A stretch of DNA of 5,588 nt, from positions 1 to 5,588 of the forward strand of contig CATPAP010000195.1 in assembly GCA_955651875.1 (NCBI GenBank). Reading direction: 5' to 3'. Under the pieces are notes generated by a model. That model was given only the letters and a program-made list of their open reading frames with translations. It was not told where the DNA came from and ran no database searches. This document shows, piece after piece, positions 1 to 3,920 of the stretch. The DNA is from Candidatus Dormiibacterota bacterium (lineage in GTDB: Bacteria > Chloroflexota > Dormibacteria > Aeolococcales > Aeolococcaceae). Each line of letters starts with the position of its first letter. The stretch's first letter is position 1. The position numbers were made by a program, and so were the translations under genes.

Positions 1-19
1 ATCATACGTGCGGCGACCC

Positions 20-40
20 CGTCAGGCGTCAGGGCGTCAG
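20..40. repeat. Short direct repeat, three CGTCAG copies
   Basis: CGTCAG occurs at 20-25, 27-32 and 35-40, spaced 7 and 8 bases apart. The last two copies extend to GCGTCAG. The repeat lies in the 53 bases to the left of the HhH gene's stop codon, where no gene can be supported. It is too short and irregular to call an array or an operator with confidence, and may be chance in GC-rich DNA. Confidence 0.25.
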
Positions 41-53
41 CAAAACGACACCA

Positions 54-344
54 TTACGCCGCTTTGGCGCGCACGACCGCTCTCATTGAGAGCCCTGTGT
101 CCAAGGGAGCGTCGAGAAACCAGCGCATTCGAGACGCGACCACCGGACCGACGACCCTCACGAGCTGCTCCTCGTCGGCAGCGTAGACGGCCGCCAGGGA
201 AGGGAAAGCGCGGGCCAGGCGCTGCGCCGACGCCGGCTCGATGCCCGCAACAGTCATGAGGTGATGCCAGCGGCGGGTGGTGAGCTCACCACGGGCCGAG
301 CTGTCGCCGAGCGGCAGGAGCAGTTCCGTCGGGGGGTTGCTCAT
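54..344 (-). CDS. Small stand-alone helix-hairpin-helix (HhH) protein, putative DNA-binding
   Basis: The 96-residue protein looks like a tandem HhH module. A first hairpin at about residues 32-47 (VAGIEPASAQRLARAF) is followed by a short linker with acidic residues (AADEEQ, 55-60). A second, weaker hairpin spans about 61-78 (VVGPVVASRM core). The order and spacing resemble the paired HhH motifs at the C terminus of UvrC and in other repair proteins, which bind DNA backbone without sequence specificity. No catalytic domain is attached, so an enzymatic role is not supported; a DNA-binding accessory role is inference. The ATG at 344 is chosen because TACAAT lies exactly six bases upstream with a matching -35, and there is no Shine-Dalgarno, suggesting a leaderless message. 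It ends in TAA at 54-56. The glycosyltransferase gene lies 131 bp upstream on the same strand, but this gene has its own promoter. The codon use is ordinary for the window. The HhH fold is likely; the exact function is unknown. Confidence 0.72.
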   Translation of the reverse strand: MSNPPTELLLPLGDSSARGELTTRRWHHLMTVAGIEPASAQRLARAFPSLAAVYAADEEQLVRVVGPVVASRMRWFLDAPLDTGLSMRAVVRAKAA

Positions 345-379
345 GGGGAGATTGTAGCGAACGGATGTTCGTAATGCAA
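345..379 (-). promoter_or_regulatory. Sigma-70-type promoter of the HhH gene, probably leaderless
   Basis: Reading the minus strand, TTGCAT (379-374) is separated by 17 bases from TACAAT (356-351). Six bases (CTCCCC) then lead directly to the ATG at 344. Both hexamers match the housekeeping consensus well and the spacing is ideal. The expected transcription start falls on the A of the start codon, so the message would lack a 5' leader. No Shine-Dalgarno is present. This is the best promoter in the window. Confidence 0.72.
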
Positions 380-417
380 GTTCGCATCGAAGCCAATCGC
401 GTCAGACATTCCACAAG

Positions 418-430
418 ACGGCGACGCCGT
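418..430. other. Inverted repeat in the spacer behind the mannosyltransferase gene
   Basis: ACGGC-GAC-GCCGT is a perfect 5-bp stem with a 3-base loop (13 bases in all). It sits 46 bases past the stop codon of the minus-strand mannosyltransferase gene and upstream of the HhH promoter. It could act as a weak terminator for the mannosyltransferase transcript. There is no clear T-run after it (the minus strand continues CTTGTGG), so the role is uncertain. The rest of the 345-475 spacer holds the HhH promoter and nothing else I can support. Confidence 0.3.
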
Positions 431-475
431 CGAGGCGTGTCGGTGGTCGACCGAGCACATCCCCGAACACCCCGA

Positions 476-1408
476 TCATGGCGTCCTCATCGCCGGATGG
501 TGTGGAACATCCGCGGCGATCACCGGGGCTGCCGCGGAGCCTGACAGAGGCCGCCCGATGAGCTCCCTGGTGTCAAGCGCATCGCGATCGCGCGCGCGTC
601 CAGCGGCGAGCGCCACGCGCCGTTGCCGCAACCAGATCAGGTTGGTCAGCGAGTTGAGCAACTCACGCTGCGTGAGCTTGGTCGCGCCATGCTGACGTTC
701 AACAAACGTGATCGGCACCTCAACGATGCCGCCGCCGGCGGCCATGACGAGCAGGAGCAACTCGGGCAGCGCGCTGTATCCGGTGTTCCTCAACGCTGAG
801 AGATCGAGCCGGTCGATCAACTCCATTCGATATGCGCGGAACGAGCCGGTGCAGTCGTTGATCTGCCTATCCAACGATGTCCTGATCAGACGGTTCGCAA
901 TCGAGCTCAGCGCCTTGCGTCCACGGGGCCAGCCAATGATGCTCCCACCTGGCACATAGCGCGAGCCGACGGCGAGGTCCACGTCGTCACGCCGCACCGC
1001 TCGGACGATCGCCGGAGCATCCTGCGGGCGGTGCGAGAAGTCGGCATCCATGGTCAACACGATGCGTGCGCCCACCTTACGGGCCTCTTCGAACGCAGCC
1101 AGGTAGGCGGTGCCAACACCAAGCTTGCGCGGGCGGCGACGGAGACGGACGAGCGGGTCGGAACGGCAAGTCGCGGCGATGAGATCGCCGGTGCCGTCGG
1201 GGGATGAGTCGTCGATGACCATGATGGTCGCGCCGGGAAGATGCTCGCGCAGTTCCCTCACCAACTGTGGCGCATTCTCGGCTTCGTTGTATGTCGGCAC
1301 ACCCACGAACACATCGTCGAACTCATGGCCGGAGGTGGCGGACTGCTGGGAATGCGCTGGAGCGAATTGGCTCGATACAGCGTGGCTTTGATGGTGCACT
1401 GCAAGCAT
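476..1408 (-). CDS. Polyprenol/dolichol-phosphate mannosyltransferase-type GT2 glycosyltransferase
   Basis: This is a GT-A fold family 2 enzyme. It is expected to move a sugar, most likely mannose from GDP-mannose, onto polyprenyl phosphate at the cytoplasmic face of the membrane, supplying lipid-linked sugar for envelope glycans or protein mannosylation. Visible motifs, counted from the ATG at 1408 (310 residues), are PTYNE (38-42), DDSSPDGT (66-73), the metal-binding MDADFSH (120-126), GSRYVPGG (148-155), WPRGRK (160-165), DCTGSFRAYR (185-194) and VPITFVERQHGATKL (231-245). These are in the order and spacing of bacterial Ppm1/DPM1 enzymes. There is no transmembrane segment, so this is the soluble catalytic type without a fused GtrA or acyltransferase domain. 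The last 45 or so residues (Ala/Arg/Pro-rich) are probably disordered. Residues 1-30 are rich in His, Gln and Ser and unlike the family, so the true start may be GTG at 1399 or later. A longer reading frame runs back to 1543, but it crosses the divergent zinc-ribbon gene and is rejected. The sugar and acceptor are not proven. Confidence 0.88.
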   Translation of the reverse strand: MLAVHHQSHAVSSQFAPAHSQQSATSGHEFDDVFVGVPTYNEAENAPQLVRELREHLPGATIMVIDDSSPDGTGDLIAATCRSDPLVRLRRRPRKLGVGTAYLAAFEEARKVGARIVLTMDADFSHRPQDAPAIVRAVRRDDVDLAVGSRYVPGGSIIGWPRGRKALSSIANRLIRTSLDRQINDCTGSFRAYRMELIDRLDLSALRNTGYSALPELLLLVMAAGGGIVEVPITFVERQHGATKLTQRELLNSLTNLIWLRQRRVALAAGRARDRDALDTRELIGRPLSGSAAAPVIAADVPHHPAMRTP

Positions 1409-1412
1409 GATA
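1400..1412 (-). promoter_or_regulatory. Possible -10 box of the mannosyltransferase gene
   Basis: On the minus strand TATCAT (1412-1407) is followed by seven bases and then an in-frame GTG at 1399, three codons inside the annotated ATG at 1408. The box overlaps that ATG. If this promoter is used, a leaderless transcript would start at about 1400-1399 and the ATG at 1408 would not be in the message. There is no convincing -35. An alternative -10 is TAGTAT at 1415-1410. Confidence 0.35.
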
Positions 1413-1419
1413 CTAGTGC

Positions 1420-1431
1420 TACCCTGGGCTC
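1420..1431 (+). promoter_or_regulatory. Leaderless-type -10 box of the FmdB zinc-ribbon gene
   Basis: TACCCT (1420-1425) is followed by exactly six bases (GGGCTC) and then the GTG start at 1432. This fits the TAnnnT -10 consensus, and transcription would begin on the start codon. No -35 match is visible at the usual distance and there is no Shine-Dalgarno. The box lies within 10 bases of the proposed minus-strand -10 of the mannosyltransferase gene, so the two polymerase sites would overlap. Confidence 0.55.
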
Positions 1432-1659
1432 GTGCCCGTCTACGAGTACCGCTGCAACGACTGCCACGCGACCTTCGAGGTGCTGCGGCGGATGGGTGAG
1501 CGCGAGCTCGCGGCGCTCTGCCCCAGCTGCGAGAGCCGGGCAAGCATGCCCCTGATCAGCCAGGTTGCGGTGAGCCGGGCGGCGGCGTCGGGCACATCGG
1601 TGGCCACCGCGCCGCGTTCGGGCGGTGGATGCTGCGGCGGGGCCTGCGGCTGCGGCTGA
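1432..1659 (+). CDS. FmdB-family zinc-ribbon protein with Cys-rich tail
   Basis: This 75-residue protein opens with MPVYEYRCNDC, the hallmark of the FmdB/CxxC_CxxC_SSSS zinc-ribbon family. Two cysteine pairs, C8/C11 and C30/C33, would bind one zinc ion. The middle (about 45-63) is Ala/Ser/Thr-rich and probably disordered. The C terminus is a Gly/Cys tail with four more cysteines (C67, C68, C72, C74), a variation seen in several members of this family. The namesake FmdB was proposed as a regulator of formamidase/amidase genes, but most members are uncharacterised, so a regulatory role here is only a family label. The GTG start is fixed by the conserved MPxYEYxC beginning and by the -10 box six bases upstream. 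The gene is divergent from the mannosyltransferase (23 bp) and converges on the flavin reductase (6 bp between stops). Nothing in the context gives it a partner. Confidence 0.88.
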   Translation: MPVYEYRCNDCHATFEVLRRMGERELAALCPSCESRASMPLISQVAVSRAAASGTSVATAPRSGGGCCGGACGCG

Positions 1660-1670
1660 CGGAGGTCAGC
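1655..1670. terminator. Hairpin spanning both convergent stop codons, possible bidirectional terminator
   Basis: GCTGAC-GGAG-GTCAGC is a perfect 6-bp stem with a 4-base loop. The plus-strand TGA of the zinc-ribbon gene (1657-1659) lies in the left arm, and the minus-strand TGA of the flavin reductase (1668-1666) lies in the right arm. It occupies the whole 6-bp intergenic gap. There is no T-run on either side, so it would be a weak intrinsic terminator, as is common in high-GC actinobacteria. The location between convergent genes is the main support. Confidence 0.5.
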
Positions 1671-2193
1671 GGCTCACCCCAGGTTCGCCGAGCTGCGTGC
1701 CCAGGCGGTGGTACCTGCGCTCGAAGTACAGCAAGGGCTCGCCCTCCGACGACGCGGCGGCGACGACCAGGCCGACGATGATCGCGTGATCTCCGTGCTC
1801 GGAGATCGTCTCAACGTCGCAGTCGAACCAGGCGAGCGCACCGGTCAGAAGGGGGGCACCGGTGACAGCCGTCGTGGTGGGCGCGGCGTCCGAGGGCACC
1901 TGCAGGCGGCGCCCCCGAGTGGAGGCGCGGCGGCCAATCTGCTCCTGGTCGACCGAGAGCACGCTGAGCCCGACGTGCCCGCTGGCCCGCACCAGGCCGA
2001 TGAGCTGGCCGGCGCGGTCGAGCGCCAGCAGCACGAGCGGCGGTTCCAGGGAGAGCGACGCGAACGCGGTCGCGGTGATGGCGTGATGCAGCCCGTCGTG
2101 CGCTGCCGCCGCGACAGTCACGCCACTGGCGAATCGTGCAGCCGCGTTCCGAAAGACGGTGCCGTCCACGGGGGCGTGCGGAGTCGCCTTCAT
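1666..2193 (-). CDS. Flavin reductase-like, FMN-binding domain protein (HpaC type)
   Basis: The 175-residue protein is a single flavin reductase-like split-barrel domain. Such proteins use NAD(P)H to reduce free FMN or FAD and pass it to a partner monooxygenase; some bind FMN tightly instead. Recognisable family blocks, in order, are RFASGVTVAAA (20-30), ATAFASLSLEPPLVLLALDR (41-60), GLSVLSVDQEQIGRR (75-89), the GAPLLTGALAWFDCDVE block (112-128), GDHAIIVGLV (134-143) and LLYFERRYHRLG (154-165). Length matches typical members. The ATG at 2193 is chosen because it begins the domain directly and has TATGCT exactly six bases upstream. The open frame continues back to 2415 but there overlaps the end of RNase HII and shows no family similarity. 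The RNase HII stop is only 40 bp upstream on the same strand, so readthrough is possible, but the gene seems to have its own promoter. No monooxygenase partner lies in the window, so the electron acceptor is unknown. Confidence 0.87.
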   Translation of the reverse strand: MKATPHAPVDGTVFRNAAARFASGVTVAAAAHDGLHHAITATAFASLSLEPPLVLLALDRAGQLIGLVRASGHVGLSVLSVDQEQIGRRASTRGRRLQVPSDAAPTTTAVTGAPLLTGALAWFDCDVETISEHGDHAIIVGLVVAAASSEGEPLLYFERRYHRLGTQLGEPGVSR

Positions 2194-2205
2194 GAGGCCA
2201 GCATA
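2194..2205 (-). promoter_or_regulatory. Leaderless-type -10 box of the flavin reductase gene
   Basis: On the minus strand TATGCT (2205-2200) is followed by six bases (GGCCTC) and the ATG at 2193. It sits in the 40-bp gap after the RNase HII stop codon. No Shine-Dalgarno precedes the ATG, and the -35 region is GC-only. The geometry equals that of the HhH, zinc-ribbon and HtpX starts. Confidence 0.55.
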
Positions 2206-2233
2206 CGGCGGACGATCAGCGCGGCCGCCGCGC

Positions 2234-2953
2234 TCAGGCCGGCGCCGGTTCGAAGATTGCGCCGGCGGCGTCCCCGAACGCGAGATCCATCTGCAGCATG
2301 CCGTCGATGAACACAGTGCGGTGCTCGCGGTGCGGCCCGTGGCTGAGGATGGCGTCGCGGTGCTCGCGGGCGCCGTATCCCTTGTTGCTGGCCCAGTTGT
2401 ACTGGGGTGCGTCATCGTGCATCGCGGTCATGATCGCGTCGCGGTGCACCTTCGCCACGATCGACGCCGCGGAGATTGCGGGAACCAGGTTGTCACCCCT
2501 GACGAGGCAGTGAACCGTGCGGGTTGCATCGATGCGCAGGCGGCCGTCGCAGCAGTAGCCGTCGGCCTCGACGAGATCGACGAGCCGGCGGAAGATCTCC
2601 ACGTTGGCCCAGCCCAGCCCGCGCCGGTTGATGTCCGCAGCCGAGATCTCGGCGACCACCCAGGCAACCGCGCGGCGTCGAATCACCGCGCCCACCTCCG
2701 CGCGCTGGCGAGCGCTCAGCAACTTGCTGTCGCGCAGGAGCGGATGGCGGAACCGTGGTGGCAGCACCACCGCCGCGGCCACCAGTGGCCCTGCATACGA
2801 GCCGCGTCCCACCTCGTCCATGCCGCAAAGGCGGAAGGTCCTCGGGTCGTCGACCCCGAAGGTGTCGCGCAGGTAGGTGGTGAGACGAAAGCGGGGCATC
2901 GCGCCCGCCCAGTCTATGCGGCGGCGTGGTGGTCTGGGGGTCGGACGCGCCAC
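2234..2953 (-). CDS. rnhB: Ribonuclease HII
   Basis: RNase HII cleaves the RNA strand of RNA/DNA hybrids and starts removal of single ribonucleotides misincorporated in DNA. It acts in the cytoplasm with two metal ions. The 239-residue product has the diagnostic GMDEVGRGSYAGPLVAAAV block (44-62). The catalytic acids visible are D46 and E47, D142 in LRIDAT, and D172 in the SIVAKVHRD block (164-172). The GRG triad (49-51) and the NKGYG segment (190-194), whose tyrosine recognises the junction ribonucleotide in known structures, are also present. No catalytic residue is missing. The start is uncertain: GTG at 2953 (used here) adds a basic, Pro/Arg-rich stretch of 18 residues before an ATG at 2899 (MPRFRLTTYL), which would still leave a full-length 221-residue enzyme. 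A -10-like TAGCAG sits six bases before the GTG. TAGACT (2916-2911) could serve the ATG with a very short leader. The gene is divergent from the HMG-CoA lyase operon and is followed by the flavin reductase. Confidence 0.95.
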   Translation of the reverse strand: MARPTPRPPRRRIDWAGAMPRFRLTTYLRDTFGVDDPRTFRLCGMDEVGRGSYAGPLVAAAVVLPPRFRHPLLRDSKLLSARQRAEVGAVIRRRAVAWVVAEISAADINRRGLGWANVEIFRRLVDLVEADGYCCDGRLRIDATRTVHCLVRGDNLVPAISAASIVAKVHRDAIMTAMHDDAPQYNWASNKGYGAREHRDAILSHGPHREHRTVFIDGMLQMDLAFGDAAGAIFEPAPA

Positions 2954-2965
2954 AGCGCTCTGCTA
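2954..2965 (-). promoter_or_regulatory. Weak -10-like box before rnhB
   Basis: On the minus strand TAGCAG (2965-2960), six bases, then GTG at 2953. The hexamer lacks the final T of the TAnnnT consensus, so it is weaker than the others, but the spacing is the same. It overlaps by two bases the plus-strand TAGGGT of the divergent HMG-CoA lyase promoter. If the inner ATG at 2899 is the start, TAGACT at 2916-2911 is the better candidate. Confidence 0.3.
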
Positions 2966-2992
2966 GGGTGATCGCAGATGCGACACAGGGAG
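2961..2992 (+). promoter_or_regulatory. Promoter and ribosome-binding site of the HMG-CoA lyase operon
   Basis: TGC-TAGGGT (2961-2969) reads as an extended -10 element. Transcription would start at about 2976, giving a leader of roughly 27 bases to the ATG at 3003. GGGAG (2988-2992) is 10 bases before that ATG, an acceptable Shine-Dalgarno distance, but only one base before the alternative ATG at 2994. This argues for the 3003 start. No good -35 is seen. Confidence 0.45.
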
Positions 2993-3002
2993 AATGGCGG
3001 CG

Positions 3003-3920
3003 ATGGGTGAGGTCACCTGGACGGACGTGGCGCCCCGCGACGGGCTCCAGAACATCGCCGCGATCGTGCCGGCTGAGGTGAAGATCAGGCTGGTCGACGG
3101 CCTCCTCGCTGCCGGCGTGGCGCGCGTCGAGGCCACCTCGTTCGTGTCCCCGCGGTGGGTGCCCCAGCTGGCCGACGCGGGCGAGGTCCTGCGTGCTCTC
3201 GGTCCCGACGCTCTGCCGCGCCTGCGCGTGCTGGTCCCCAACCGGCGCGGCCTGGAGATGGCGCTCGAGCACGACGTGCGCAACGTTCTGTACACCATCG
3301 CCGCGACCGAGACATTCAACCGCGCCAACGTCAACCGCAGCGTCGCGGAGTCGCTCGCCGACCTCGACGCGGTCGTCGCGGACGCGCGCCAGGGGGGCTG
3401 CGATGTCGACGTCGCCGTCTCGGTGAGCTTCGGCTGTCCGTTCGAGGGTGCCGTTGATCCGCAGCGCGTCGTCGACCTCTGCGCGGAGCTCGTCGCGCGT
3501 GGTGCAATGGAGGTGGGCGTCGCCGACACCATCGGCGTCGCCAACCCGGCCGGGGTCCGCGAGCTGTGTGTGCGCGCCGGTGCTTTCGTACCGGCGAATC
3601 GCCTCAGCCTGCACGTCCACGACACGCGTGGCCTGGGCGTCGCCAACGTGCTGGTTGCGTACGAGGCGGGAGTGACGCGGTTTGACGGCAGCGCCGGCGG
3701 TCTCGGCGGTTGTCCGTTCGCCCCGCGTTCCACCGGCAACGTGTGCAGCGAGGACGCGCTGCAGGCGGTGGCCGCCGTCGGCGGCGTGCACGGCTGTGAC
3801 CTCGAGGCGTATTGCGCGGTGAGCGAGAGGCTGGCCGCCGACCTGGGCATGGACCTCCCCGGCAAGCTCTACCGGGCCGGCGTGTGGACCGGCGCCAGGG
3901 TGGAGGAGACGGTGGCATGA
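3003..3920 (+). CDS. mvaB: Hydroxymethylglutaryl-CoA lyase family enzyme
   Basis: The enzyme cleaves 3-hydroxy-3-methylglutaryl-CoA to acetyl-CoA and acetoacetate, the last step of leucine breakdown. The 305-residue product is a single TIM-barrel HMGL-like domain. It carries APRDGLQN (10-17, with R12 and D13 at the catalytic/metal position), VEATSFVSP (42-50, E43), FGCPFEG (143-149), ADTIG (174-178), the metal ligands H204 and H206 in LHVHDTRG, and the active-site loop GGLGGCPFAP (232-241) with C237, then TGN (244-246). These match the key residues of characterised HMG-CoA lyases (human R41, D42, E72, H233, H235, C266, N275). The glycine-rich cysteine loop separates it from isopropylmalate/citramalate synthases. 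The ATG at 3003 fits the GGGAG ribosome-binding site; ATG at 2994 would add three residues. The stop overlaps the next start as ATGA, so translation is probably coupled to the carboxyltransferase. Pairing with that gene supports a leucine or methyl-branched acyl-CoA route, although a related 3-hydroxyacyl-CoA substrate cannot be excluded. Confidence 0.92.
   Translation: MGEVTWTDVAPRDGLQNIAAIVPAEVKIRLVDGLLAAGVARVEATSFVSPRWVPQLADAGEVLRALGPDALPRLRVLVPNRRGLEMALEHDVRNVLYTIAATETFNRANVNRSVAESLADLDAVVADARQGGCDVDVAVSVSFGCPFEGAVDPQRVVDLCAELVARGAMEVGVADTIGVANPAGVRELCVRAGAFVPANRLSLHVHDTRGLGVANVLVAYEAGVTRFDGSAGGLGGCPFAPRSTGNVCSEDALQAVAAVGGVHGCDLEAYCAVSERLAADLGMDLPGKLYRAGVWTGARVEETVA
3902..3908 (+). promoter_or_regulatory. 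Strong internal ribosome-binding site for the carboxyltransferase
   Basis: GGAGGAG lies inside the last codons of the HMG-CoA lyase gene, with eight bases to the ATG at 3917. This is near-ideal Shine-Dalgarno sequence and spacing. It fixes the start of the carboxyltransferase and rejects the longer frame beginning at 3812. Confidence 0.75.

Noticed and set aside
8..259. Plus-strand 83-codon open frame at the left edge
   Set aside because: It is Arg/Pro-rich, antisense to the HhH gene, and without promoter or ribosome-binding support.
445..452. Palindrome GGTCGACC as an operator
   Set aside because: An 8-base GC-rich palindrome is expected by chance, and it lies 66 bases upstream of the HhH -35 with no second copy.
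1409..1543. N-terminal 45-residue extension of the mannosyltransferase frame on the minus strand
   Set aside because: It runs antisense through the well-supported zinc-ribbon gene, is Arg/Ala/Ser-rich without family similarity, and is not needed for the complete GT2 domain.
2194..2415. N-terminal 74-residue extension of the flavin reductase frame
   Set aside because: It overlaps the 3' end of rnhB in another frame, has low-complexity composition, and the domain begins right after the ATG at 2193, which has its own -10 box.
2159..2971. 270-codon plus-strand open frame across rnhB
   Set aside because: It is antisense to a complete RNase HII and shows no domain or ribosome-binding site.
2493..3865. 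Long minus-strand open frames (about 432 and 300 codons) opposite and beyond the HMG-CoA lyase gene
   Set aside because: They are Arg/His/Asp- or Ser/Arg-rich shadows produced by GC-biased codons. The opposing genes RNase HII and HMG-CoA lyase have clear catalytic motifs.
3812..3916. Upstream extension of the carboxyltransferase frame
   Set aside because: It overlaps the HMG-CoA lyase coding sequence. The ATG at 3917 has a GGAGGAG site eight bases upstream and forms the usual ATGA overlap.
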